NCBI GenBank assembly: GCA_020721445.1
Contig: DYMU01000016.1
Location: 1 to 62,585, forward strand
From: Gemmobacter nectariphilus
GTDB lineage: Bacteria; Pseudomonadota; Alphaproteobacteria; Rhodobacterales; Rhodobacteraceae
Length of the DNA stretch: 62,585 bases
Direction of reading: 5' to 3'
This document shows positions 47,254 to 55,567 of the stretch, piece by piece. Below the pieces are notes generated by a model. It had not been told where the DNA came from, did not search any database, and saw only the letters and a list, made by a program, of their open reading frames with translations. The translations under genes were made by a program, and so were the position numbers. How positions within the stretch are numbered: the stretch's first letter is position 1; every line of letters begins with the position of its first letter.

Positions 47254-47868
47254 ATGTTCCACCCTCTGATGCGCGCCTTCCTGGCAATGCTGGCGCTTTG
47301 TGCCAGCGCACTCGTGGTACAGGCCCAAAGCAGCTACCAGATCCGGCCCGGCGACACGTTGCAGCTTGAGGTGTTGGAAGATCCGACACTGAACCGCCCG
47401 CTGCTGGTGTTGCCCGATGGCAGCGTCTCGGTGCCGCTGGTCGGGTCTGTCCGCGCCTCGGGGCGCAGCATCGACGATGTGCGCGCCGCCGTGGCCAGCA
47501 GTCTGGCCCCCAACTTTGCCACCGCCCCCACCGTCTATCTGTCGGTGGCCCAGCTGGCCGAGCGCCGCCAGGGTGTCGCCGCAGCCGCCCGCACCATCGC
47601 CGTCTATGCCTTGGGCGAATTCGGCAAGCCCGGCAAGGTCGAGGTGGCGCCCGGCTCTACGCTCTTGCAATTTCTGGCCGAAAGCGGCGGCTTGACCAAT
47701 TTCGCGGCGACCAAGCGGATCCAGCTGCGCCGCATTGACCGGGCCTCGGGACAAGACAAGGTGTATCTCTACAATTACAACACCGTAGCGACAGGCGGGG
47801 CCGCCCCCTCGATCCAGCTGCAGGACGGTGATGTGATCATCGTGCCGCAACGCCGCCTGTTTGAGTGA
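47254..47868 (+). CDS. Outer-membrane polysaccharide export (OPX) protein
   Basis: A 204-residue Wza-like periplasmic/outer-membrane export protein with signal peptide (FLAMLALCASALVVQAQ). The poly-export domain starts SYQIRPGDTLQLEVLEDPTLNRP and GSVSVPLVGSVRASG. A SLBB-like part follows: YALGEFGKPGKVEVAPGSTLLQFLAESGGLT, ending QDGDVIIVPQRRLFE. No lipobox cysteine is seen at the cleavage site, and it lacks the long C-terminal barrel helix, so it is a short OPX type. Export may finish through the beta-barrel encoded next (4-bp overlap). Confidence 0.92.
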   Translation: MFHPLMRAFLAMLALCASALVVQAQSSYQIRPGDTLQLEVLEDPTLNRPLLVLPDGSVSVPLVGSVRASGRSIDDVRAAVASSLAPNFATAPTVYLSVAQLAERRQGVAAAARTIAVYALGEFGKPGKVEVAPGSTLLQFLAESGGLTNFAATKRIQLRRIDRASGQDKVYLYNYNTVATGGAAPSIQLQDGDVIIVPQRRLFE

Positions 47869-49289
47869 CCAAGATGGCTGTGGGGGCCATCCGCAAGGCA
47901 CTGGGACGGACGGCAGTGGTCGGCACCGGCCTGACCAGCCTTGTCGTCGGCTGGTCGGCAATGGCCCAGAACGCCGGTCAGGATACAGTTCCGCCCAAGC
48001 TGGTGTTTGACGTCTCGACCACGATGGATGCGGACAGCAACCGCAGCCTCAGCCGCACCAACCCGGACAGCAGCACCCGCCTCAACACCCGGCTGGGCTT
48101 TGTCTTTGACAGCCGCACCCGCATTGATCAGGTGCAGTTTTCAGGCAGCGGCCTGCTGCGGTTCAGTTCCGGTGACGAATCCGATGACACCGGATCGGGC
48201 CTGCAAGACCCGCGCCTGCGTTTTGCCTATGCCCGCGACACCGGCAATGCAAAGCTGTCGGCCACCGCCAGCTATACCCGGTCGGACGTGAACCTGACCG
48301 ATACGCTGCTGCTGCCCGACGGCACATTGGCCAATGGCATCGCCCGGGAAGGCACGGTGACCGACAGCGCGGCAGGTGTGTCGCTGCAAACCGGGGTGAA
48401 CGATCCCATCGGGTTCCTGCTGTCGGCCAATGCAAGCCGCCGCGACTATAGCCAGACCACCGATCCCGATGTTTATGACAGCCGCCGCCGGTCGCTGAAC
48501 TTTACCACACGGCTGACCCCGTCAGCGCTGACCCGGATCGACCTGAACCTTGGCTACAGCCGGGCCGAGGACGAGAATGTGACCCAGGCCATCCGCACCG
48601 ACCGCAGCGTCAGCGTCCGGCTGGATCAGGCCCTGTCGCCCGTCCTGACCTTGCAAAGCGAGATCGGCTACAGCCGCAACAGCCGCGACGAGACGGTGCT
48701 GGGCCTGCCGGTGACCGAGGAATCGAAGGGTCTGTTCGGCCTGCTTGGCCTGAGCCTACAGCAGCCGAACGGCACCGCCTCGGCCAGCCTGTCCTCGGCG
48801 CGCGACAGTGACGGATTGCGCCACACCCTGCGCTTCGGGCGCAATCTGGAGCTGCCAAGCGGTGGCACGCTGGCCGCCGATCTGGGCGTCAGCGCCCGGT
48901 CCGGGGGCGACCCGGGGCTGGTCGGCAGCCTGCGCTACAGCGAACCCCTGCCCACCGGCCAGATCGAGGCGCGGCTTGATCGCAGCGTGACGCTGGATGC
49001 CGACAACGAAGATGTCACCGCAACCCGGCTGGGGCTGACCTATACCCATGACATCACTGATCTTTCGCGCTTCAACCTCAGCGCCGACTTCAGCCGCTCT
49101 AGCGCCGATGCGGTTGATCCGAACACCGTCACCCGCCGCACTGTCCGTGCCAGCTATGCGCATGACCTGACCGAGGACTGGAGCCTGGAGACCGGCTATC
49201 AGTACCGTGACCTGCGCGATGACGGCGGGCTGGCCACGTCGAATTCGGTCTTCCTGACCATCGGGCGCAAGTTCACAGCCTGGCCGTGA
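47865..49289 (+). CDS. Outer-membrane beta-barrel of the PEP-CTERM/EPS system
   Basis: A ~474-residue predicted outer-membrane barrel similar to the 'PEP-CTERM system associated' barrel proteins. A signal peptide ends near SAMAQ. Many alternating amphipathic strands follow (e.g. TRLNTRLGFVFDSRTRIDQV, AKLSATASYTRSDVNLT), with a terminal strand ending NSVFLTIGRKFTAWP. The GTG at 47865 overlaps the OPX stop; ATG 47874 is an alternative start. It is expected to be the outer-membrane pore for the polymer, partnering the short OPX protein. Confidence 0.85.
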   Translation: MTKMAVGAIRKALGRTAVVGTGLTSLVVGWSAMAQNAGQDTVPPKLVFDVSTTMDADSNRSLSRTNPDSSTRLNTRLGFVFDSRTRIDQVQFSGSGLLRFSSGDESDDTGSGLQDPRLRFAYARDTGNAKLSATASYTRSDVNLTDTLLLPDGTLANGIAREGTVTDSAAGVSLQTGVNDPIGFLLSANASRRDYSQTTDPDVYDSRRRSLNFTTRLTPSALTRIDLNLGYSRAEDENVTQAIRTDRSVSVRLDQALSPVLTLQSEIGYSRNSRDETVLGLPVTEESKGLFGLLGLSLQQPNGTASASLSSARDSDGLRHTLRFGRNLELPSGGTLAADLGVSARSGGDPGLVGSLRYSEPLPTGQIEARLDRSVTLDADNEDVTATRLGLTYTHDITDLSRFNLSADFSRSSADAVDPNTVTRRTVRASYAHDLTEDWSLETGYQYRDLRDDGGLATSNSVFLTIGRKFTAWP

Positions 49290-49326
49290 CTCTGGCATGC
49301 CGGGCCGCGCCGGAACGGCCTGACCG

Positions 49327-50055
49327 TTGCCGCCCCAACCCGTATTGCCCCAACCCGTCGTGACAGGGGGACCACCGTTGCCAAACACCCCCTTCCGCCC
49401 CACCCGATGGATACAGGCCGCCCGGCAGGGTCTTGCCATCGTGCCGCCGGTGGTTCTGGCATTGATGGTGCTGTGTCTGGTGCCAGAGCTGATCCTGCTG
49501 GGGGCCGATCACGGGCTTTGGGGCGGGCCGCGCTGGCGGCAGGTCGCCTATGGCTGGGGCGGGTTCTGGCCGGGGCTGTTGCAGGGCTGGCGGCCGAACT
49601 GGCCCGGTCAGCCCTGGGCGATGTTTGCGACCTATGCCTTCCTGCACGGCGGCTTTCCCCATATGGCGGGCAACATCGTCACGCTGGCCTGGGTTGGCAC
49701 GCCGCTGGTTGCCCGTGTGGGCCAATGGCGGCTGGCGGCGCTCTTTGCGGTTTCGGTGCTGGGCGGCGGCATCGGCTATGCGGCGCTGGCCACCGCGACC
49801 GTGCCGATGGTGGGCGCCTCGGGCGGGCTGTTTGGCCTGGCCGGGGCCTGGGCCGCCTGGGATTACATCGACCGCTTTACCGCCGCCGAACGGCTCTGGC
49901 CGGTGGCGCGGCTGGTGGCGGTGCTGATCGGGCTGAACCTGTTCTTGTGGTGGGCGATGAACGGCCAGCTGGCCTGGCAGACCCATCTGGGCGGCTTTGT
50001 CGCCGGCTGGGTGGCGGCGCTGATCCTTGACCCCCGGCCAAGGGCACGCGGTTGA
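49327..50055 (+). CDS. Rhomboid family intramembrane serine protease
   Basis: A ~240-residue six-helix membrane protein. The rhomboid active site is complete: the HGGFPHMAGN loop, catalytic Ser in VGASGGLFGLAG, and catalytic His in WQTHLGGFVAGW. Starts are weak: the frame opens at TTG 49327, and TTG 49378 after GGGGGA is equally plausible. It is placed 38 bp after the barrel gene in the same direction, so it is probably part of the export operon. Rhomboid proteases cut membrane-anchored segments; a role in trimming surface proteins here is inference. Confidence 0.88.
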   Translation: MPPQPVLPQPVVTGGPPLPNTPFRPTRWIQAARQGLAIVPPVVLALMVLCLVPELILLGADHGLWGGPRWRQVAYGWGGFWPGLLQGWRPNWPGQPWAMFATYAFLHGGFPHMAGNIVTLAWVGTPLVARVGQWRLAALFAVSVLGGGIGYAALATATVPMVGASGGLFGLAGAWAAWDYIDRFTAAERLWPVARLVAVLIGLNLFLWWAMNGQLAWQTHLGGFVAGWVAALILDPRPRARG

Positions 50056-50477
50056 TCCGCAGCCGCAGGCGGGCGGAAGACCAAAGTGATTCGCAACCCC
50101 GCCGCGAAACCGCCCGACCGCCCCTTGCGGCACACGATTCGCAGCCACCGCGCGCCCTGTCAGCCCCCCCCCGCGGCCAACCGGGCTCCGCCCCGGCAGA
50201 CACCCTGTCGGTTTGGCGACAATTTCGCAAAAATCCCGTCGCACTGTTTCCGAAGATGAACAGGTTTCTACCTTGGCGTGTAAAATTTCTACCCTGACGT
50301 GTGCCCAGTAGGCCCTGACCAAGGCGCTGTCTTTCCACGTTAAAAAGTTGTGGATAGCGCCAAGTTTGATGGTGCGTTTGCGCGAAACATGGTAAGAATA
50401 AGGCATGAAGTCGTGTGAATTGCGGCGCGTTTGCGTCTCGGTCGCATGGGGATTGTAAAGAGGAAAAGGGTATAATC
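50056..50477. other. Gap upstream of VPLPA-CTERM gene
   Basis: About 420 bp with no gene supported. The first half is GC-rich and the last ~150 bp are AT-richer, ending with AGGAAAAGGG before ATG 50478. It probably contains the promoter of the VPLPA-CTERM gene; no clear consensus was found. Confidence 0.35.
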
Positions 50478-51188
50478 ATGATGACCACATTCAAAACAAC
50501 ATTCGCCGCTGCTGCCATCACGGCAGCTTCGGCGCTGTCGGCGACAGCAGCGACGCTGTCGATTGTAGGGGGGGTGGATGTTGCCCTTCCTACTGACTTC
50601 AGTCTGCCCGTCCAGACCGGCCTCTCTGTTGGTACCATTATCAAGTCGTTCGATTATACGAACATCGCGGGCAATGGCCTGTTTGTGAATCCTTCGGCAC
50701 CGCTGCGCTTCACCTTCATCGGCAAAGAAGCGGGCGCGACCAACCTGACCTTCGCGGCAATTGACCCGAGCGCCCCGGTCAGTGGCGGGGTCAACTCGGT
50801 GGAGTTGTTCAACAACCAATTGTCCACCGTCGGAAGTTCGGTGGTCCGTGACAACCCTGCTGGTCTGGTAAATTTCTTTTTCCAAACGTCGGGTCTGGCT
50901 GGCGCGCCGGACAATGAAACCAACGGCGACGGTATTATCTCTGGACCGGTACCGACGGGCTTCGCGATCATTCGCAACGGCACGGGTGCCGACGACGAAG
51001 ACATCGCACTCGGCCTGTTCCAGATTAATGATCGCAGTGTCTATGCCTTCTTCGGCGACGGTCGCAAAGACAACGATTATGACGACATGGTTCTGCGGAT
51101 CGAAGTCGTCCCCCTGCCCGCTGGTGGCCTGCTGCTGCTGAGCGCGCTGGGTGGCATCGCTGCCCTGCGTCGCCGCAAGTCGGCCTGA
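50478..51188 (+). CDS. VPLPA-CTERM surface protein
   Basis: A 236-residue exported protein: signal peptide MMTTFKTTFAAAAITAASAL (cleavage near ATA-A), a beta-rich middle with an acidic segment (GTGADDEDIALG) and DNDYDDMVLRIE, and a perfect sorting tail VVPLPAGG, LLLLSALGGIAAL, RRRKSA. The strong ribosome site AGGAAAAGGG favours ATG 50478. The DNA of its sorting signal, terminator and downstream flank is repeated after the next gene, showing that the tail has moved as a cassette. It is a likely XrtD substrate. Confidence 0.9.
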   Translation: MMTTFKTTFAAAAITAASALSATAATLSIVGGVDVALPTDFSLPVQTGLSVGTIIKSFDYTNIAGNGLFVNPSAPLRFTFIGKEAGATNLTFAAIDPSAPVSGGVNSVELFNNQLSTVGSSVVRDNPAGLVNFFFQTSGLAGAPDNETNGDGIISGPVPTGFAIIRNGTGADDEDIALGLFQINDRSVYAFFGDGRKDNDYDDMVLRIEVVPLPAGGLLLLSALGGIAALRRRKSA

Positions 51189-51215
51189 GGCTTTCGCTGC
51201 ACAAGACCAATCAAA

Positions 51216-51239
51216 GGGCGGGGGTTTCCCCGCCCTTTT
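51216..51239. terminator. Intrinsic terminator
   Basis: The hairpin AAGGGCGGGG-GTTT-CCCCGCCCTTTT directly follows the VPLPA-CTERM gene. It is duplicated exactly at 52306. Confidence 0.88.
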
Positions 51240-51248
51240 GCTGTGCGC

Positions 51249-51380
51249 CTAGCCCGCCGCCACCTGCATGCCGCCCAGATAGGCCCAGGTGTTCAGCGTC
51301 ACCCCTGCCGGGTTCGATGCAGTCAGGGGGATCTCGCCCGCCGCGTTGGCGACAAAGGTGCCGGTGACGGGCAGGGCAGG
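51249..51380 (-). pseudogene. 3' fragment of SGNH hydrolase gene
   Basis: On the minus strand this matches the last ~44 codons of the intact gene at 52339, including the stop. The coding match ends abruptly near 51380 in unrelated sequence (51381-51600), where no gene is evident. It is a leftover of the duplication that produced the two neighbouring VPLPA-CTERM tails. Confidence 0.82.
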
Positions 51381-51663
51381 CCGAGGCACGCATCATGGCC
51401 GACATCGGCCGCGCGGGTTTCCGCCTTCCGGGTGCCCTGCCCCCAATTCCATGTGGCACTGGAAACAAATCACAAGGCCACGCAACACTGTTTCTGAAAG
51501 CAAAACGGTCTGCGCGCAAACGGGCCTAGCTGTATGAATATTAACATTTTTTGCGCGTGACACTGGCGTGGTTGCCTGAAACAAGGTAAAATCAGAAGGG
51601 TAATTGAAAAGAAATTGCCGCGCATGGATCATGCGCGGTCCGGCTTTCACAAAGGGTATAGTG

Positions 51664-52278
51664 ATGACGACAATGCTGAAGACAACTTTGGGCGCGCTGG
51701 CGCTGGCAGCGATAACGGCGGTTTCGGCCGGCGCGGCGACTGTGGTGAACGGCAGCTTCGAGGAAGGGACCGCCCCCGGTTCGTTCACGACCCTGTCCGC
51801 AGGTTCTGCGGCAATCACGGGTTGGACGGTTTCCGGATCGATCGACTATATCGGCACCTACTGGAGCGCGGCCGACGGTGTCAGAAGCATTGACCTGAAC
51901 GGCGGCAGCGCGGGCGCGGTTTCCCAGACCATCTCGGTCATCGACGGCCAGAAATACCGTCTGTCGTTTGCACTGTCGGGCAACACCGATGGTGATCCGG
52001 AGATCAAACAGACCCAGGTCGGCGCGGAAGCCATCACCCAGATCTTCATGTCGTCGTCCGCGACCCTACGTCCCAACCTGACATGGACGACATACGCCTT
52101 CGACTTTACCGCCGTGGGAACCTCCACCACGTTGGTTTTTGCATCTGCGATCGGTGGTGCATATGGTCCGGCGCTTGATGATGTCTCGATCAGCGCCATC
52201 CCCCTGCCCGCCGGTGGCGTGCTGCTGCTGACCGCGCTGGGTGGCATCGCTGCCCTGCGTCGCCGCAAGTCGGCCTGA
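51664..52278 (+). CDS. VPLPA-CTERM protein with choice-of-anchor-C/DUF642-like domain
   Basis: A 204-residue exported protein. The signal peptide is MTTMLKTTLGALALAAITAV (cleavage near GAA-T). The mature part begins VVNGSFEEGTAPGSF and contains ITGWTVSGSIDYIGTYW and SIDLNGG, matching the choice-of-anchor C / DUF642-like carbohydrate-associated domain. The tail is AIPLPAGG, VLLLTALGGIAAL, RRRKSA. The sorting-tail DNA is almost identical to that of the 50478 gene although the mature domains are unrelated. ATG 51664 (or the adjacent GTG 51661) follows AAAGGG. It is a probable XrtD substrate. Confidence 0.92.
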   Translation: MTTMLKTTLGALALAAITAVSAGAATVVNGSFEEGTAPGSFTTLSAGSAAITGWTVSGSIDYIGTYWSAADGVRSIDLNGGSAGAVSQTISVIDGQKYRLSFALSGNTDGDPEIKQTQVGAEAITQIFMSSSATLRPNLTWTTYAFDFTAVGTSTTLVFASAIGGAYGPALDDVSISAIPLPAGGVLLLTALGGIAALRRRKSA

Positions 52279-52470
52279 GGCTTTCGCTGCACAAGACCAA
52301 TCAAAGGGCGGGGGTTTCCCCGCCCTTTTGCTGTGCGCCTAGCCCGCCGCCACCTGCATGCCGCCCAGATAGGCCCAGGTGTTCAGCGTCACCCCTGCCG
52401 GGTTCGATGCGGTCAGGGTGATCTCGCCCGCCGCGTTGGCGACAAAGGTGCCGGTGACGGGCAAGGCGGG
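52199..52470. repeat. 272-bp direct repeat, copy 2
   Basis: Partner of 51109-51380. Here the SGNH hydrolase gene that supplies the distal part of the repeat is complete, so this is likely the original junction. Confidence 0.93.
52306..52329. terminator. Intrinsic terminator
   Basis: The same GGGCGGGG/CCCCGCCC hairpin with T-run as at 51216. It separates the VPLPA-CTERM gene from the convergent SGNH gene. Confidence 0.88.
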
Positions 52471-53976
52471 CGGGTTCAGCAGCGCGTCATAGCTGATTGT
52501 TACGCTGCCGTCGGTCAGCTGCGTGACCCGCGTGCCTGTGGCGTTGCGTGATCCGCCAAAACTCAGCGCATAGGTGGCGTCGGGGGTAAGGCCACTCAGC
52601 GTCAGGGTGAACGGCCCTGACGCCATGTCGGCAAAGATCGAACTGCTGTAGATCGCGTTGTTGTAAAGCGTGCCGTCATAGGCCGTGATGCCCGTGGATC
52701 GCCCGCCGCCGACATTGTTATTGTAGGTGTTGTTGCTGATCGCAGATGCCGGGTGTTCGACCAGCAGCGCATAGGGCGATGCGGTGCCGTCATCATAGCT
52801 CAGCGCCACGGCGGGTTTCGCCGGGTTCAGGGCGGATCGCACATCATTTGCAACAATGCTGGTGCCCAGAAACCCTGACGGGACGTTGCCGAAATTAACG
52901 ATCAGCGTCTTGGCAACAGGCGTTCCGCTTGCCGCCGCGACTACCGCCGTGGCCGCGCTGCTGGCAGACACCGCCCCTTGGCTGTTGCTGGCGGTGACCT
53001 GCACTGTCAGCGTGGCCCCCACGTCTGCCGCTGCCACCAGATAGCTTGCCCCTGTGGCGCCGCTGATCGCCACGCCATCGCGCAGCCATTGCCGGGCATA
53101 GGTTGGCGCGGGCGTTCCAGTCCATGTGCCGGTGGAAGCCGTCAGGCTCTGCCCCTCTTGCGCCGCGCCCGTGATCACCGGCGGCGCTGTATTCACCGGG
53201 GCCGCAAGCGCCACGCTGCGCGGAATGATCGGCGCGGGCACGGCTGCGGCGTTGATCGCCCAGCCCAGCCGGTCGATCATGATCTGCGCAAGAATATCAA
53301 GCCCGGCAGGGTTGGTAGGATGAACACCGTCGCCGCTGACATAGGTTTCATACGGGTTTCGGGTGCCATTATACAGATCGACAATCGGGTTGCCGTCGGT
53401 GTTGATCGTCTCGGGTCGCCATGCGGCGATGGCGGGGATGAAGATCGCGTCGTTATAGGGTTTTGACCCCAGCGATTCATCCTCGAACACCGCATCGCGC
53501 GGGTTGGGCAGGGCGGCGATATCGGCCTGATCCTCATAGGTGCGGAACGTGGTGGGGCACAGGATCACATCGCCCTTGCGCGCCCCGATATCGGCAATCA
53601 GCGCCGCGTAATTGTTGGTGAGGGTGGTTTTTTCAGTGTCCGTCGCCGTGGCGAAAGGCCGGGTGGCCGACACATCGTTGCCGCCGATATGGATCACGAA
53701 CAGCGTATCTGTCGGAAATGCCGCAAGTGCTTCAAGAACCTTCGACCTGATACTATTGGTGGCATACCCACTCCAGCCATAGCCGTAAACATCGACCGCC
53801 AGCCCCGCGGCGCGAAACGCCGTCGTGCGCGCGGCATTGGCTGTGGTCAGGCTGCGGCCAAAGGTCTGCTCGATGATCGAGGCCCCCAAGAACACGACGC
53901 GCGTCGGCCACCGGGGCGGCGCACCCGGCACGCCCATGCCGCCAAAGCCCGCACCGATCCCGATTCCGATCTGCAT
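52339..53976 (-). CDS. SGNH/GDSL hydrolase-type spike or fibre protein
   Basis: A 545-residue protein. The N-terminal ~245 residues form an SGNH hydrolase: VVFLGASIIEQTFG (catalytic Ser), FVIHIGGNDVSAT (block III Asn) and SGDGVHPTNPAG (Asp-x-x-His). An Ig-like segment follows (ITGAAQEGQSLTASTGTWTG), then a beta-rich C-terminal domain ending NTWAYLGGMQVAAG. There is no signal peptide. The start overlaps the stop of the spike-base-like gene (TGATG), indicating coupled translation. The pair resembles the gene order of Rhodobacter GTA head-spike genes, so a sugar-binding or de-acetylating fibre protein is the best guess. Confidence 0.75.
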   Translation of the reverse strand: MQIGIGIGAGFGGMGVPGAPPRWPTRVVFLGASIIEQTFGRSLTTANAARTTAFRAAGLAVDVYGYGWSGYATNSIRSKVLEALAAFPTDTLFVIHIGGNDVSATRPFATATDTEKTTLTNNYAALIADIGARKGDVILCPTTFRTYEDQADIAALPNPRDAVFEDESLGSKPYNDAIFIPAIAAWRPETINTDGNPIVDLYNGTRNPYETYVSGDGVHPTNPAGLDILAQIMIDRLGWAINAAAVPAPIIPRSVALAAPVNTAPPVITGAAQEGQSLTASTGTWTGTPAPTYARQWLRDGVAISGATGASYLVAAADVGATLTVQVTASNSQGAVSASSAATAVVAAASGTPVAKTLIVNFGNVPSGFLGTSIVANDVRSALNPAKPAVALSYDDGTASPYALLVEHPASAISNNTYNNNVGGGRSTGITAYDGTLYNNAIYSSSIFADMASGPFTLTLSGLTPDATYALSFGGSRNATGTRVTQLTDGSVTISYDALLNPPALPVTGTFVANAAGEITLTASNPAGVTLNTWAYLGGMQVAAG

Positions 53977-54242
53977 CAGCGGATCCCCAGGATCGTGCCC
54001 GCCGTGGTGCCAGTGGCCCAGATCCGGGTGAACATGCCGGGAAAGGCCACCCCCGCCGCCACAAAGACCGTCACGGTATCGCCGCCCAGCGTGGTCACCC
54101 GCACCGGCCCGGTGACCGACACGTTGATGGCGCGCGTCACCGCGGCCAGATCGGCGGTATCGCTGGGGGTGATTGTCCAGAACCGGTCCCCGGGCGAGGA
54201 AAATCCCTTGGACAGATGGGCAAAGTCGTTGGTGGCGGGCAT
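53976..54242 (-). CDS. Spike base protein (RCAP_Rcc01079/GhsA-like)
   Basis: An 88-residue protein: MPATNDFAHLSKGFSSPGD, DRFWTITPSDTADLAAVTRA, then a short beta-rich end (VTVFVAAGVAFPGMFTRIWA). I recognise the pattern of the small 'spike base protein, RCAP_Rcc01079 family', which in Rhodobacter capsulatus is the head-spike base of the gene transfer agent. GAGGGA lies six bases before ATG 54242, so the longer frame to 54320 is rejected. It is coupled to the SGNH protein downstream. No capsid, portal or tail genes are nearby. Confidence 0.7.
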   Translation of the reverse strand: MPATNDFAHLSKGFSSPGDRFWTITPSDTADLAAVTRAINVSVTGPVRVTTLGGDTVTVFVAAGVAFPGMFTRIWATGTTAGTILGIR

Positions 54243-54505
54243 GATCATTCCCTCATGTGCTGCGGTGGGCCGGGTGGTCCCCGGACCATCCCGATCCGGC
54301 CACCCCGATGCACCCAGCATCCGGCGGCAGGGTTAGGATCTGACGACCCCACCGCGCGCTGCCCCACACGCGCTGCCCCCGATACAGCGGCCCGAAACGA
54401 CCGGGCCAATCGCGCGACGCTCCGGCCAGACCCGGTGCCAGCATGGGGAAACCGCCATACCACCATCCGCGCTACGGACCAAAGCCCCCGGCCCGCAAAT
54501 GCAAA

Positions 54506-54525
54506 CGGGCACCTGAAGGTGCCCG
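54506..54525. terminator. Terminator hairpin
   Basis: CGGGCACCT-GA-AGGTGCCCG is a perfect 9-bp stem just downstream of the minus-strand VPLPA-CTERM gene, with a T-rich stretch on that strand. The rest of 54249-54558 shows no gene. Confidence 0.75.
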
Positions 54526-54558
54526 CAGCAAAAGAAGGATCATCCCGGGTTCAGCAGT

Positions 54559-55110
54559 TCAGCCCCGACGGCGACGCCCCACGGCCGCCAGCCCCCCCAG
54601 ACCCGCAATCATCAGCCAGCCTGCGGCGGGCAGCGGGATGGCAGAGACACCTCTGCTGAACAGCACGGCGTTCGACAGGTCTTGAGGCTCGCCTTTACTA
54701 TTGGTCAACGCGTTCGTGGTCCAATCGCCCGAAAACCCGCTCAGCACGTAAGCGGCGAAGCTGTTCCCCGCCTTGAGGCTCAACGCGTAGGTTTTCCCCG
54801 CATCAGGGTTCGGGATTTTCCATGTGCCAGAAGTGGCACCGAAATCCACAATCGCGAAGTAAGGGCTTGTCTCGCTGGCGTCACTCTTACCGACCAAAGA
54901 CCAGTCACTGAACCCGCCCAGATTGGCAATGTCTGATGCCGCCAGCAGTCCTGACGGATGGTCGTTCGCACCAATGCAAGCGGTTGACGACACAACGTCG
55001 CTCGTCGATGGATCGCTGCCGAATGTGCACGTTGCCGCCTGCGCGCCGCCTGCCAGCACCGCCAGCGCGGCGGTCGCCATCAGCGTTCTGAATGATTTGG
55101 TCATCAGCAT
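54559..55110 (-). CDS. VPLPA-CTERM surface protein
   Basis: A 183-residue exported protein: signal peptide MLMTKSFRTLMATAALAVLA (cleavage near AQA-A), a mature domain with two cysteines (ATCTFG, SSTACIG) and WKIPNPDAGKTYALSLKAG, and the tail AIPLPAAG, WLMIAGLGGLAAV, GRRRRG. The AGGGAAAG ribosome site selects ATG 55110. It is the fifth recognisable VPLPA-CTERM substrate in the window. It is divergent from the secreted protein at 55568. Confidence 0.88.
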   Translation of the reverse strand: MLMTKSFRTLMATAALAVLAGGAQAATCTFGSDPSTSDVVSSTACIGANDHPSGLLAASDIANLGGFSDWSLVGKSDASETSPYFAIVDFGATSGTWKIPNPDAGKTYALSLKAGNSFAAYVLSGFSGDWTTNALTNSKGEPQDLSNAVLFSRGVSAIPLPAAGWLMIAGLGGLAAVGRRRRG

Positions 55111-55567
55111 TGATCTTTCCCTCATAAACAAACTGCCGTGCAGACGACCGGCTGGCACACCCGCCATGGAAACCGGACCACACATCGGACGTTAATTTGC
55201 CATAATCTCGCCACGAAACATATCGCTTATGCCGCGCCATCTGCGCTTTGCAATTTCCGGCTGAACGGCGGCGCGCGGCGCGGTGGCCGGCTCGCGCGGG
55301 ACGGGAAAATCGTTTCACCCATGGAAACACAGCATTTCAGTCCCATGCTGCGGTGCCGAATCACCCGGCCTGCGCGCACAGTGGCGGGGCGCATGGTGGC
55401 GGCGGGCGCAAGGTCGCGCTATAGTCTTGTCGCAGCCACAGGGGGAAGCCGACATCGCCCGCCATGACACCATCCACGCGCAAGAAGCCGGTGCCGGGGG
55501 GCATGGTTCTGGGGCGCCCGGTTCTGGGGGATCAAGGCCACGGCCTGCGCCCGCGCCGGCGGCAGGG

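Larger units (their letters stand above)
51109..51380. repeat. 272-bp direct repeat, copy 1
   Basis: Nearly identical to 52199-52470 (offset 1,090 bp). It covers the sorting-signal codons of the VPLPA gene, its terminator, and the last ~130 bp of an SGNH hydrolase gene that is intact only at the second copy. Differences are a handful of single bases. Confidence 0.93.

Noticed and set aside
51381-51663. Small ORFs between the SGNH fragment and the next VPLPA gene
   Set aside because: They have no ribosome sites or domains; the stretch looks like a recombination junction and promoter.
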